Below are positions 9,478 through 18,104 of a stretch of DNA of 47,836 nucleotides, in pieces; the stretch's first letter is position 1, and every line of letters starts with the position of its first letter. The stretch is from JBGSWL01 sp041752455. GTDB lineage: Bacteria; Pseudomonadota; Alphaproteobacteria; Rhizobiales; Rhizobiaceae. The DNA lies in assembly GCA_041752455.1 (NCBI GenBank), contig JBGSWL010000096.1, positions 1 through 47,836 of the forward strand, given 5' to 3'. A model generated the notes under the pieces. That model worked only from the letters and a program-made list of their open reading frames with translations. It searched no databases and was not told where the DNA came from. A program made the translations under genes and the position numbers.

Positions 9478-9668
9478 GCGGAGCAGTCCCCGTTCAAAAA
9501 TTGTCCTAAAAGGACCCGGAATTTTCTTCATTTGCGCCTGATCTCGTATTGCAGGCTTTTCTACCACACGCAAGGTTCAGGGTTAAAAAGCGTTTACGGA
9601 GTGCAGCTTAGTGGCTGATAGGCAACGCGTTCGCCGCACACATGGTAAACAAACTGCATCATTGCCCA

Positions 9669-10814
9669 TCATCCAAGGGTCAACCAGCGCGAGATATCGT
9701 TCCAGGTTGCAAACACCATCAAGGAGAGCAGCAGCGCGAACCCGATTCGGTAGCCGAACTCCATGGCGTTTTCGCCGACCGGACGCCCCCGGGCCGCCTC
9801 ATAGGCATAAAACATCAGGTGGCCGCCATCCAGAACAGGAATCGGCAACAGGTTCAAAAGCCCGATCGAAACCGACAGCACCGCCGCCAGATGCAACAGG
9901 GCGACAAAACCGAGCGTTGCAACCTGCCCGGAAACCTGCGCCACACGGATCGGCCCGCCGATCTGGTCAGCGTTTTCACGTCCGGTGAAGACCCCGCCGA
10001 TATAGCCACCGGTGCGCGCAATCACATAGCCGGTCTCTTCGACACCGAGCCAAAGCGCCTCGACGGGTCCGTAGTTCTGCGTCCGGTATCTGCCCATCTG
10101 CTCATTGTTGACGACACCGATGACTCCCTGTTCGATTTTTTCGCCGAAACGGTCATCGATCGACAGCCGTTCCGGCGTGATCGTGACCGTGAACGGACCG
10201 TCGTTGCGGGTCATGGCAAACACGATCGGCGTATCGGCGCGCGGCGCCACGTAGCGCTGCACGTCGGAAAAGGTCTCGACTGCAACACCGTCAAGGCTGA
10301 CGAAGACATCGCCCGGCTGCAAACCGGCTTGTTCGGCAACACTCCCAGCGCGCACTTCCGCTACCACCGGGTCAGCGATCTGGCGCCCATACAGGTAGGC
10401 TACGGTCGCAAAGATCACGATCGCGAGGAGAAAGTTGGCGGCAGGCCCGGCAAACACGGTTGCAGCCCGCCGCCACACACTTTTTGTGTGGAAAGCGAAC
10501 GGCTTTTCCGCTTCGGGCAAATCCTCGGCGTCTTTGGCTGAGGCCGACGCCGCGTTCATGTCGCCGACAAATTTGACATAGCCGCCAAGCGGGATCGCTG
10601 ACAGCCGCCAGCGCGTCCCGCGACGGTCCGTGATGCCAAGCAGCTCAGGCCCGAAACCGACCGAAAACACCTTGGCGCCAATGCCGCACCAGCGTCCGAC
10701 GAGATAGTGGCCAAGCTCGTGGAAAAACACGACAACCGTCAACACGAACAGGAACGGCAGCATGGTCCCGATCAGAAAGCCGTCGGTTGCCACAAGGCTG
10801 CTCAACAGTTCCAT
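9669..10814 (-). CDS. rseP: Site-2 intramembrane metalloprotease RseP (MmpA-like)
   Basis: Inner-membrane zinc protease that performs regulated intramembrane proteolysis, in enterics of RseA and in Caulobacter (as MmpA) of PodJ. 381 residues from ATG 10814. The zinc motif HELGH is at residues 32-36 within the first membrane helix, one periplasmic PDZ domain lies mid-protein (AGSVAEQAGLQPGDVFVSL), and the third zinc ligand is in PIPVLDGGHLMFY. The gene lies 18 bases after cdsA and about 190 bases before bamA. Many bacteria have dxr between cdsA and rseP; it is missing here. Confidence 0.95.
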   Translation of the reverse strand: MELLSSLVATDGFLIGTMLPFLFVLTVVVFFHELGHYLVGRWCGIGAKVFSVGFGPELLGITDRRGTRWRLSAIPLGGYVKFVGDMNAASASAKDAEDLPEAEKPFAFHTKSVWRRAATVFAGPAANFLLAIVIFATVAYLYGRQIADPVVAEVRAGSVAEQAGLQPGDVFVSLDGVAVETFSDVQRYVAPRADTPIVFAMTRNDGPFTVTITPERLSIDDRFGEKIEQGVIGVVNNEQMGRYRTQNYGPVEALWLGVEETGYVIARTGGYIGGVFTGRENADQIGGPIRVAQVSGQVATLGFVALLHLAAVLSVSIGLLNLLPIPVLDGGHLMFYAYEAARGRPVGENAMEFGYRIGFALLLSLMVFATWNDISRWLTLG

Positions 10815-10831
10815 GGTCACTACCTTGTGAT

Positions 10832-11644
10832 TTACTGAAAAAATGCGCGCGCGGGATCGACGAGCCCGACGCGCGTTATGCTGACAAACCATAGGGCAAT
10901 CGCGGCAAAAACAAGACCGTCGACGCGGTCCATCACGCCGCCATGACCCGGAATCACCCGCCCGCTGTCTTTGACGCCGGCACGCCGTTTGATCCACGAT
11001 TCAAAGAGATCGCCGGCCTGCGAGACAAGCGAAAGAAACAGGGCCAGCACCACGGCGCTGACAAGCGACGTCATGCCGAACAGGGCATGGATGACGATTG
11101 CGGCAAAAAGCCCGCTCGCCAGTCCGCCAAGCGCGCCGGACAAAGTCTTGTTGGGTGAAATGCTGGGCGCAAGTTTCGGCCCACCGATTGATCGGCCGAC
11201 AAAATAGGCGCCGATATCCGTCGCCCACACCACTGCGCACAGATAAAGGATGGCAATCAGCCCCGGGACATACCCCCACCCGCCGCGAAGGATGGCGAGC
11301 GAGACGAGAAGTCCTGCCGCGTAAAGAAACCCGCCAACAGCTCTGAGGTCTCCCCAGCCGGCCGCTGCCAGCGAAAACAGGAGCACCAGAGCAATGATCA
11401 ACCCGGCAAGAAGTGCGCCGGAGAAAAGCAAGATCGCAAGGCCCATCGCAATCAGACAGACAATGCCGAGAAGTTGCAGCCGGTCGTCGCGACCCGGCAT
11501 CTTCATGTCCGTCCATTCCGCCCAGAAGACGGCAGCCATCGCGGTCACCAGCGCGATGAAGGGCGCACCACCCGTCAGCGTGACCAATACAAACAAGGTT
11601 CCAAGGATGACCGCTGACCAGACGCGCTGGGCAAGATCGCTCAC
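10832..11644 (-). CDS. cdsA: Phosphatidate cytidylyltransferase (CDP-diacylglycerol synthase)
   Basis: Integral membrane enzyme making CDP-diacylglycerol from phosphatidate and CTP, the precursor of all phospholipid head-group pathways. 270 residues, about eight hydrophobic segments. The family signature near the C-terminus is clear: SPNKTLSGALGG, then GVKDSGRVIPGHGGVMDRVDG. The start is GTG at 11644, overlapping the uppS stop as GTGA (11641-11644), so translation is probably coupled to uppS. Confidence 0.95.
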   Translation of the reverse strand: MSDLAQRVWSAVILGTLFVLVTLTGGAPFIALVTAMAAVFWAEWTDMKMPGRDDRLQLLGIVCLIAMGLAILLFSGALLAGLIIALVLLFSLAAAGWGDLRAVGGFLYAAGLLVSLAILRGGWGYVPGLIAILYLCAVVWATDIGAYFVGRSIGGPKLAPSISPNKTLSGALGGLASGLFAAIVIHALFGMTSLVSAVVLALFLSLVSQAGDLFESWIKRRAGVKDSGRVIPGHGGVMDRVDGLVFAAIALWFVSITRVGLVDPARAFFQ

Positions 11645-12390
11645 CGGGCAGCATCCCGCAGCGCACCAAGGCCGCCAAAGCGGCGGTCACGCTGGCGAAA
11701 CTGCTCGATCGCACCGGCGAGGTGATCGGCCCCGAAATCCGGCCAGAGGCAATCGAGAAACACAAATTCCGAATAGGCTGCCTGCCAGAGGAGAAAGTTG
11801 GAAAGCCGCATTTCGCCGCTGGTGCGGATGATCAGTTCCGGATCGGGAATGCCACGGGTGTCAAGAACGCCAGCCAGATCAGCCGCGGTTATCTGCCGGT
11901 CAACCTCCGGCTCGGCGCGGGCACGGTCGACGAGTTTCTGGGCCGCGCGCAGCAGTTCGTCGCGCGAACCGTAATTGAAGGCAATCGTCAGATTGAGCCG
12001 GACATTGCCACGTGTGCGCTCTTCGGCCGATTCGATCAGGCTGACGATGTCCGGTTGCAAACCGTCGCGGGCTCCAATGACCCGGATCCGCACACCACTG
12101 GCGGCCAATTCAGCAAGGTCACGCCGGATGTAAAGTTTGAGAAGACCGAGCAGATCGCGCACTTCCTCGGCCGGCCGTGACCAGTTTTCCGAAGAGAACG
12201 CATAAAGCGTCAGGTAGCGAATGCCCATGTCAGGCGCCGCGCGCACGGTCCGCCGCACGGCATCCACGCCGGCCTTGTGGCCGAAGGTCCGCGGCATGCC
12301 GCGGGCATGGGCCCATCGGCCATTGCCATCCATGATGATGGCGACATGCTCGGGTCCATGAACCGGTTCGACGGGCATCTTTGACAGCAA
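11641..12390 (-). CDS. uppS: Isoprenyl transferase (undecaprenyl diphosphate synthase)
   Basis: cis-Prenyltransferase that extends farnesyl-PP with isopentenyl-PP to C55 undecaprenyl-PP, the lipid carrier for peptidoglycan and O-antigen. Visible motifs: IIMDGNGRWAHARG (catalytic Asp, pyrophosphate binding), LYAFSSENWSRP, and RTSGEMRLSNFLLWQAAYSE. The start is taken as TTG 12390, which has GGGAG seven bases upstream and gives 249 residues; an internal ATG at 12378 lacks a ribosome site. It is 48 bases downstream of frr and overlaps cdsA by 4 bases. Confidence 0.95.
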   Translation of the reverse strand: MLSKMPVEPVHGPEHVAIIMDGNGRWAHARGMPRTFGHKAGVDAVRRTVRAAPDMGIRYLTLYAFSSENWSRPAEEVRDLLGLLKLYIRRDLAELAASGVRIRVIGARDGLQPDIVSLIESAEERTRGNVRLNLTIAFNYGSRDELLRAAQKLVDRARAEPEVDRQITAADLAGVLDTRGIPDPELIIRTSGEMRLSNFLLWQAAYSEFVFLDCLWPDFGADHLAGAIEQFRQRDRRFGGLGALRDAAR

Positions 12391-12438
12391 CTGCGCGCTC
12401 CCTTGATCGACGTGGCCGGACCGGCCGGTCGACGAACC

Positions 12439-12996
12439 TTAAACCTGAAGGATTTCCGTTTCCTTGTCGGCCAGCAATTTATCGATGCGTGCAATGAAAC
12501 CGTCTGTCTGCTTCTGGACGTTGTCCGCCTCGTTGCGCCCGTCATCCTGGCTGATGTCGCCATCTTTCTCGAGCTTCTTGAGAACGTCCATGCCGTCGCG
12601 GCGCACATGGCGAACCGCAACGCGCGCGCCTTCGGCATACTGGTTGGCGACCTTGACGAGTTCCTTGCGGCGCTCTTCGTTCAACTCCGGCAACGGCACG
12701 CGAACGATTGTGCCATCGCTCATCGGGTTGAGGCCGAGCGACGAATCGCGGATCGCGCGCTCGACAGCACCGACCATCTTCTTGTCCCAGACATTGACGG
12801 CGAGCATGCGCGGCTCGGGCACGGTGACGTTTGCCACCTGGTTCAGCGGCGTGGCGGCGCCGTAAGCTTCGACCATGATCGGATCGAGCAGCGACGTTGA
12901 CGCGCGACCGGTACGCAAACCGCTGAGGTCATGCTGGAATGCGGTGATCGCGCCTTCCATCCGGCGCTTGATGTCATTGATGTCAAAGGCACTCAT
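12439..12996 (-). CDS. frr: Ribosome recycling factor
   Basis: With EF-G, splits the post-termination ribosome. 185 residues, the standard length. Typical family segments are LRTGRASTSLLDPIMVEAYG, PLNQVANVTVPEPRM and LNPMSDGTIVRVPLPELNEERR, followed by a long C-terminal helix. It sits between pyrH (43 bases upstream) and uppS in the conserved tsf-pyrH-frr order. Confidence 0.97.
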   Translation of the reverse strand: MSAFDINDIKRRMEGAITAFQHDLSGLRTGRASTSLLDPIMVEAYGAATPLNQVANVTVPEPRMLAVNVWDKKMVGAVERAIRDSSLGLNPMSDGTIVRVPLPELNEERRKELVKVANQYAEGARVAVRHVRRDGMDVLKKLEKDGDISQDDGRNEADNVQKQTDGFIARIDKLLADKETEILQV

Positions 12997-13039
12997 CGTT
13001 CTGCTCCTGCACGGACGGTTGGCCTGCCGCCGCTGTTCG

Positions 13040-13759
13040 TTAATCGCTCACAAGGGTATAGCGCCCGCGTCCTGCCAGAATCTCCGCCAGCCCGCCCGCT
13101 TCGTGTATCGAAAACACCACGATGGGAATACGGTTTTCCCGTGTCAGGGCAACCGCGGCGATATCCATGACCTTCAGGCCGCGTGACAGCATTTCGCCAT
13201 GGGTCAACCGGTCAAAGCGGGTCGCGCTGGCGTCGATTTTCGGATCGGCTGTATAGATGCCGTCAACTTGCGTGCCTTTGAACAACGCGTCTGCACCGAT
13301 TTCGGCAGCCCTGAGTGCGGCAGCGGAATCGGTGGTGAAATACGGGTTTCCGGTGCCGCCCGCGAAAATCACCACACGGCCCTGCCCGATGTTCCACATC
13401 GCCTTGCGTTGGGAAAAGCTTTCGCACAGTTCCGGCATCGCAATGGCCGAAAGCACTACGGCATCAAGTCCTTGCTTGGTCAGCGAGGTCCGCAGCGCAA
13501 GCGAATTGATGACGGTTGCAAGCATGCCCATGTGGTCACCGGTGACCCGGTCACCGCCGCGCGAAGCAACCGCAACGCCGCGAAAGATGTTGCCGCCACC
13601 GATCACGATGGCCACCTGCACGCCCATGTCGATGGCAGCCTTGACATCGATCGCGATGCGTTCGGCAACCGCAACGTCGATGCCGAAACCCTGATTGCCC
13701 ATGAGGGCTTCGCCCGAGACTTTCAGCAATATGCGTTTGAATGCGGTTTCAGCTGACAT
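13040..13759 (-). CDS. pyrH: Uridylate kinase
   Basis: Hexameric bacterial UMP kinase (amino-acid-kinase fold), converting UMP plus ATP to UDP for pyrimidine nucleotide supply. 239 residues. Visible: KVSGEALMG at the N-terminus, the GGGNIFRG loop, DHMGMLATVINSLALR (nucleotide-binding and interface region) and GTGNPYFTTDSAAALRA. It starts at ATG 13759; a strong terminator-like hairpin lies between it and tsf, so it may have its own promoter in the 118-base gap or depend on readthrough. Confidence 0.97.
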   Translation of the reverse strand: MSAETAFKRILLKVSGEALMGNQGFGIDVAVAERIAIDVKAAIDMGVQVAIVIGGGNIFRGVAVASRGGDRVTGDHMGMLATVINSLALRTSLTKQGLDAVVLSAIAMPELCESFSQRKAMWNIGQGRVVIFAGGTGNPYFTTDSAAALRAAEIGADALFKGTQVDGIYTADPKIDASATRFDRLTHGEMLSRGLKVMDIAAVALTRENRIPIVVFSIHEAGGLAEILAGRGRYTLVSD

Positions 13760-13804
13760 GATCTCGGCTATGAATTGTGATATCTGCGCGGGGTCAAGTG
13801 GCGA

Positions 13805-13840
13805 TACAACAAGGGCACCGCGTTGTCACGCGATGCCCCT
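13805..13840 (-). terminator. Terminator after tsf
   Basis: Read on the minus strand: an 11-bp stem formed by 13838-13828 and 13823-13813 with one G-T wobble and a GACA loop, followed by TTGTTGT. It is 38 bases downstream of the tsf stop and upstream of pyrH. It would separate the rpsB-tsf unit from pyrH-frr and the genes below, at least partly. Confidence 0.7.
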
Positions 13841-13877
13841 GAAGACGTCATGATTTTCCAGCACTTTGTGGCTCGGA

Positions 13878-14798
13878 TCAGCCCTTGGCGGCAGCAGCCA
13901 CTTCGGCGGCGAAATCGGTTTCTTCCTTCTCGACGCCTTCACCAAGCGCCAGACGGATGAAAGCCGTCACCTTGGCCGGCGCACCGATCTGGGCTTCGGC
14001 ATTCTTCAACGCCTGCTCGACCGTCACATCCGGATTGATCACGAAAGCCTGCTTGAGAAGGCAGACTTCTTCGTAGAACTTGCGAAGGCGGCCTTCGACC
14101 ATCTTCTCGATGATGGCTTCCGGCTTGCCCGATTCGCGTGCCTGCTCGGAGAAGATCGCCTTCTCGCGTTCAATCGCGGCCTGATCGAGATCGGCGACAT
14201 CCAGCGCCATCGGGCTTGTCGCTGCCACATGCATGGCAATCTGGCGACCGATCGCATTGGCAGCGTCAACATCGCCGGTCGTTTCGACGGCAACCAGAAC
14301 GCCGAGCTTGCCAAGGTCGGTCTTGACCGAGTTGTGCATGTAGGTGGCGACCGCGCCGGAAGAAACCGACAGCTTGGCCGCACGGCGCAGGGTCATGTTT
14401 TCGCCGATCGTGGCAACCGCTTCCGTGATCGCTTCCGCTACCGTCTTGCCGCCTGGATAGTTGGCCGCAGCAATCGAAGCGACGGAACCGTCGGTCGAAA
14501 GGGCGACGGTCGCGATGTTGCTGACCAGTTCCTGGAACGCATCATTGCGTGCAACGAAATCCGTCTCGGAATTGACTTCGACGACAACGGCGGACGTGCC
14601 GCCCGAGGCCAGACCGATCAGGCCTTCCGCAGCAGTGCGGCCGGACTTCTTCTCGGCCTTTGCGATACCCTTGGTGCGCAGCCAGTCCATGGCGGCTTCG
14701 ATGTCACCATCGGTTTCGGTCAGGGCTTTTTTGCAGTCCATCATGCCTGCGCCGGATTTTTCGCGCAGTTCTTTGACGAGGGCGGCGGAAATGGTCAT
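13878..14798 (-). CDS. tsf: Elongation factor Ts
   Basis: Guanine nucleotide exchange factor for EF-Tu. 306 residues. The N-terminal UBA-like domain carries VKELREKSGAGMMDCKKAL, followed by TDFVARND, the EF-Tu-contact signature of the core. Downstream of rpsB by 146 bases, as in nearly all bacteria, with a strong hairpin in that gap. Confidence 0.97.
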   Translation of the reverse strand: MTISAALVKELREKSGAGMMDCKKALTETDGDIEAAMDWLRTKGIAKAEKKSGRTAAEGLIGLASGGTSAVVVEVNSETDFVARNDAFQELVSNIATVALSTDGSVASIAAANYPGGKTVAEAITEAVATIGENMTLRRAAKLSVSSGAVATYMHNSVKTDLGKLGVLVAVETTGDVDAANAIGRQIAMHVAATSPMALDVADLDQAAIEREKAIFSEQARESGKPEAIIEKMVEGRLRKFYEEVCLLKQAFVINPDVTVEQALKNAEAQIGAPAKVTAFIRLALGEGVEKEETDFAAEVAAAAKG

Positions 14799-14870
14799 GT
14801 CAGTGCCTCTTCTGGGCCGGTTTCAGGAAAGAATCGGGAAAACCGGCGGTTGGCTGTCGAACGGACGGGC

Positions 14871-14929
14871 GGGCAATTGCCCTTCCCATGTGACGTCATG
14901 ATGACTGCCGGGCAGCGCTGCCGCCCGGC
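14871..14929 (-). repeat. Stack of palindromes between rpsB and tsf
   Basis: Three dyad elements lie in the 146-base rpsB-tsf gap: GGGCAATTGCCC (14871-14882, perfect 12-mer), TGACGTCA (14891-14898) overlapping GTCATGATGAC, and a strong hairpin at 14907-14929 (ten pairs around an AGC loop, one bulge). No uridine tract follows the last one on the minus strand. It could be an mRNA processing site or partial terminator that sets the rpsB:tsf ratio; this role is inferred only from position. Confidence 0.45.
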
Positions 14930-14944
14930 CGATCATCGCGGCAA

Positions 14945-15712
14945 TCAAGCCTCTGCGGTCTCTTCCAGAGCCGGCTCGACGGGTGCTTCTTCCAAAGCAC
15001 CGACGTCGACGCCCGAAGCGCCCTGCTGACGGGCAATGCCGTCGATGGCGGCGCGGGCCACCAGATCGCAATAGAGCGAAATGGCACGTGCCGCGTCATC
15101 GTTGCCGGGGATCGGGAAATGCACGACGTCCGGATCGCAATTGGAATCGATGATCGCGACGACCGGGATGCCCAGACGGTGCGCTTCCTGGATGGCGATC
15201 GCTTCCTTGTTGGTGTCGATCACGAAGATCAGGTCCGGAAGACCGCCCATGTCCTTGATGCCGCCAAGGGCGCGATCAAGCTTTTCGCGCTCGCGCTCAA
15301 GGTTCAGACGTTCCTTCTTGGTGAAGCCCTGTGCATCGCTGGCCAGGAGTTCGTCGAGCTTGCGAAGACGGGAGATCGAGTTCGAGATCGTCTTCCAGTT
15401 GGTCAGCATGCCACCGAGCCAACGGGCATTGACGTAATACTGCGCGCTGCGGCTCGCCGCATCGGCAACGATTTCCGACGCCTGGCGCTTGGTGCCAACG
15501 AACAGCACGCGGCCGCCCTTGGCAACAGTGTCCGACACCTTCTTGAGCGCCTGCTCAAGGAGAGGCACGGTCTGCGAAAGGTCGAGGATGTGGATATTGT
15601 TGCGGTCGCCAAAAATGTAGCGAGCCATTTTCGGGTTCCAGCGGTGGGTCTGGTGGCCGAAGTGAACGCCAGCTTCGAGAAGCTGACGCATGCTGAAATC
15701 AGGCAGTGCCAT
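14945..15712 (-). CDS. rpsB: Small ribosomal subunit protein uS2
   Basis: Ribosomal protein S2. 255 residues from ATG 15712 (MALPDFSMRQLLEAGVHFGH), with 31 upstream in-frame codons rejected because they show no homology and the ribosome site AAAGGA precedes 15712. Family segments are THRWNPKM, VGTKRQA, RWLGGMLTNWKT and DLIFVIDTNKEAIA. The C-terminal tail after position 235 is acidic. First gene of the rpsB-tsf unit; its leader is described separately. Confidence 0.97.
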   Translation of the reverse strand: MALPDFSMRQLLEAGVHFGHQTHRWNPKMARYIFGDRNNIHILDLSQTVPLLEQALKKVSDTVAKGGRVLFVGTKRQASEIVADAASRSAQYYVNARWLGGMLTNWKTISNSISRLRKLDELLASDAQGFTKKERLNLEREREKLDRALGGIKDMGGLPDLIFVIDTNKEAIAIQEAHRLGIPVVAIIDSNCDPDVVHFPIPGNDDAARAISLYCDLVARAAIDGIARQQGASGVDVGALEEAPVEPALEETAEA

Positions 15713-15777
15713 CTGCGTTTGTCCTTTTCCGGTTGAGCCTCCACGGGAACCCAGCGCTCGCGCGCCACCGGCGGTCG

Positions 15778-15796
15778 TGCCGGATTTCTCCCGGCA
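15778..15796 (-). promoter_or_regulatory. Hairpin in the rpsB leader
   Basis: On the minus strand a TGCCGG / CCGGCA stem with a seven-base loop lies about 65 bases before the rpsB start, preceded (not followed) by a run of six T, so it is not a terminator. Leaders of rpsB operons are often bound by S2 itself for feedback control; whether this hairpin has that role is inference. A weak promoter match (TTGCAT, 17-base spacer, TAAGGC) lies further upstream near 15828-15856. Confidence 0.35.
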
Positions 15797-15881
15797 AAAA
15801 ACCAATCCCCGTGTGTGGAATGACTGCGCCTTAGACTATCGGCCGCGCCAATGCAACATCACCCGCAACAGTCATGCCCTG

Positions 15882-16721
15882 TCAGTTGCAGGGCTCGCTG
15901 TCGAACAGTTCCAGTTCGTCCATCGTGCCGGTCAGTACGAAATCACCGTAGTCGAGTTCGAGCGAACGGGTGATCCCGCTGTCATACATCTTGAACGAGA
16001 TGCGATAGTCGGGAACAGCCTCGCCCGAGCCTTCTGTGGTGGCACCGAAATAGGCCACCGACACATTGCGGAACGGATCGTTGGCGACAGGCGCCAGCAC
16101 GTCCGATCCGGTCGCCTCCTCGGCTGCCGGCTTTTGCGGGCCGATGACCACGGTTGTCGTCATCACCTTGTCGGCTTCGTCGGAGCCGTCGAACAGTTGC
16201 TCTTCATAAAAGCGTTCGCCAGCCTGCGCCCGTCTGATCAGGTCAAGCATGTGCTGGGTCGGGAAAAATGCCGGCTCGAGTTCAGTTGTGCCGGGCTCCG
16301 GTTCACTCGTCGTGACAACCGTTGTATCCCCGTCGCGCTTGGCGGTTCCGGCGATGTATTTGTCCTGGCGATCATCGACGAAGGTCTTCGTCACGAAGCG
16401 GAACAGTGCCGCGTCACCCTCTTCGAAGGTCGTGGTCTGCTGGTCTGTGACCCGGCTCGACCCCTGCGCCCCGATCTGCGTCACGAAGCGGAAATTGGTC
16501 GTGTAGCCTTCACAGGGCGAGCCGCGAAATTCGTAGACGATGCGACCGCGCATCGACGTGATGCCGCTGCGATCGGAGGCTTCCTTCAACGCAACATCAT
16601 ACACCGCACGGTGCGGAACGAGGGTCACGGAGGCCGACGCGGAACCTGCAAACATTGCAGTCGCCAAGGTTGATCCGGACAACATGAAGATTTGGATGGA
16701 AAGCCGCGAAAACCGTTGCAT
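15882..16721 (-). CDS. eipB: Cell envelope integrity protein EipB (DUF1849)
   Basis: Periplasmic beta-spiral protein of the DUF1849 family; in Brucella EipB is needed for envelope integrity. 279 residues from ATG 16721 (20 upstream codons rejected; AAAGG ribosome site 8 bases before this ATG). A signal peptide covers about residues 1-31, ending near SASAS. The two Cys expected to form the conserved disulfide are present: one in RGSPCEGYTT (about residue 69) and one as the second-last residue in DSEPCN. Adjacent to rpsB, transcribed in the same direction, and divergent from the RidA-like gene. Confidence 0.9.
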   Translation of the reverse strand: MQRFSRLSIQIFMLSGSTLATAMFAGSASASVTLVPHRAVYDVALKEASDRSGITSMRGRIVYEFRGSPCEGYTTNFRFVTQIGAQGSSRVTDQQTTTFEEGDAALFRFVTKTFVDDRQDKYIAGTAKRDGDTTVVTTSEPEPGTTELEPAFFPTQHMLDLIRRAQAGERFYEEQLFDGSDEADKVMTTTVVIGPQKPAAEEATGSDVLAPVANDPFRNVSVAYFGATTEGSGEAVPDYRISFKMYDSGITRSLELDYGDFVLTGTMDELELFDSEPCN

Positions 16722-16871
16722 TTGTTGAGCCTTTTCAGTTCTGTGCCGACTATAGGATCTCTCGTGGCCAAAGCGAGGCAAAAATCGGAGGTGCTCGATT
16801 GTCGCACCAACCTAGGGTAAATTGTGGCAACCGGGAGGACACCCGGTGCAGGGGATGAAGAGGGGTCAACA

Positions 16872-17330
16872 ATGGGTGCGATCGAAGAACGTCTGGCGGC
16901 GATGGGTATCACCATCCCGCAGGCTGCCACACCGGCAGCCAACTATCTGCCATACACACGCACCTCCAACCAGTTGATCACGTCCGGGCAGTTGCCGATG
17001 CGCGATGGCGCGCTGATTGCCACCGGCAAGCTGGGGCGGGAGATCAGCCTTGAACTCGGGCAGGAATGCGCGAGGGTGTGCGCCCTCAATATTTTGGCCC
17101 AGGCGAAGGCTGCTCTCGGCGATCTGTCAGTCATCCGGCGTATCACCAAGATCACGGTTTTCGTCGCCAGCGACCCGTCATTCACCTCGCAGCATCTGGT
17201 CGCCAATGGAGCGTCGGACTTCCTTGTTGCTCTTTTGGGTGAAAACGGGCGCCATGCCCGTTCGGCCGTTGGCGTTCCGTGCCTGCCGCTCGACGCGCCG
17301 GTGGAAATCGAAGCAGTGCTCGAAACATGA
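16872..17330 (+). CDS. RidA/YjgF family protein
   Basis: Member of the Rid family, which hydrolyses reactive enamines/imines or has related small-molecule roles; trimeric in the cytoplasm. 152 residues from ATG 16872, preceded by GAGGGG. The carboxylate-anchoring Arg of deaminase-active Rid proteins appears to be present in ARSAVGVPCLPL, and the C-terminal Glu-rich strand (VEIEAVLE) fits. The N-terminus (AIEERLAAMGITIPQAATPAANYLPY) matches the longer RidA-like subgroup rather than archetypal 128-residue RidA, so the exact substrate is unknown. Its stop overlaps the next start by ATGA. Confidence 0.9.
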   Translation: MGAIEERLAAMGITIPQAATPAANYLPYTRTSNQLITSGQLPMRDGALIATGKLGREISLELGQECARVCALNILAQAKAALGDLSVIRRITKITVFVASDPSFTSQHLVANGASDFLVALLGENGRHARSAVGVPCLPLDAPVEIEAVLET

Positions 17331-18055
17331 TGCAGACCGGCCGTGATACCGCCTTCATCACCCGTGTGCCGATCGCCCACCGCGGACTGCATGACCCGGC
17401 CGCCGGCGTGATCGAAAACACCCCCAGTGCGTTCGAGGCTGCAGCAAGCGCAGGCTATGCCATCGAACTGGACGTCCAACTGTCAAAGGATGGCGTCGCG
17501 ATCGTATTTCATGACGAGGAACTGAACCGGCTGACGGGACAGACCGGCCTGGTTGCCGAGCTGACTGCGCAAGAACTGGGAGCGATAATCGTCGCCGGTG
17601 GCAACGACCGGATCGAGACCTTGGGCCAGACCCTCGCCCGTATCGGCGGACGTGTACCGGTGATCATCGAGATGAAGGACAATCCGGGCCACAATGCCGA
17701 TCTGGCTACGGCCGTTGCCCGCGATCTTGCATCCTATGGTGGCGAGGCAGCCGTCATGAGCTTTACCCATGAACTGCTTGCAGCGTTTCGGGAAACGGGA
17801 AGCGATGTGCCGCTGGGTCTGACAGCAGAAGGACTAGGAACCGTGGCGCTGGCCGCCCATGAGGCGGCATTCAGCTACGGAATTTCCTTTGTTTCGTACC
17901 ATGTGAGCGCTCTGCCGAACGCCTTCGTCAACCTGTGCCGTGCGGATGGCTTGTCGATCATCACCTGGACCGTGCGCACCTCCGACGATGTGGCGCGAAC
18001 ACTGGCCTACGCCGACCAGATGACGTTTGAGGGCTTTTTGCCGCCGCTCGACTGA
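17327..18055 (+). CDS. Glycerophosphodiester phosphodiesterase family protein
   Basis: GDPD-fold TIM barrel that cleaves glycerophosphodiesters to glycerol-3-phosphate and an alcohol. 242 residues. Catalytic residues are visible: IAHRGLH (His, Arg), ENTPSAF (Glu, Asn), IELDVQLSKDGV (Glu-x-Asp metal ligands), VFHDEELNRLTG (second His) and IIEMKDN. No signal peptide, so probably cytoplasmic. ATG 17327 overlaps the RidA-like stop as ATGA; a second ATG follows at 17330. Confidence 0.92.
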   Translation: MMQTGRDTAFITRVPIAHRGLHDPAAGVIENTPSAFEAAASAGYAIELDVQLSKDGVAIVFHDEELNRLTGQTGLVAELTAQELGAIIVAGGNDRIETLGQTLARIGGRVPVIIEMKDNPGHNADLATAVARDLASYGGEAAVMSFTHELLAAFRETGSDVPLGLTAEGLGTVALAAHEAAFSYGISFVSYHVSALPNAFVNLCRADGLSIITWTVRTSDDVARTLAYADQMTFEGFLPPLD

Positions 18056-18104
18056 ATATCGCGCGACGACTTGCAGGCTGGCATCGCTGCGATAAATCAG
18101 GAGC

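Noticed and set aside
13866..15029. A 387-codon plus-strand frame across tsf and the rpsB end
   Set aside because: Antisense shadow of essential genes; no recognisable domain.
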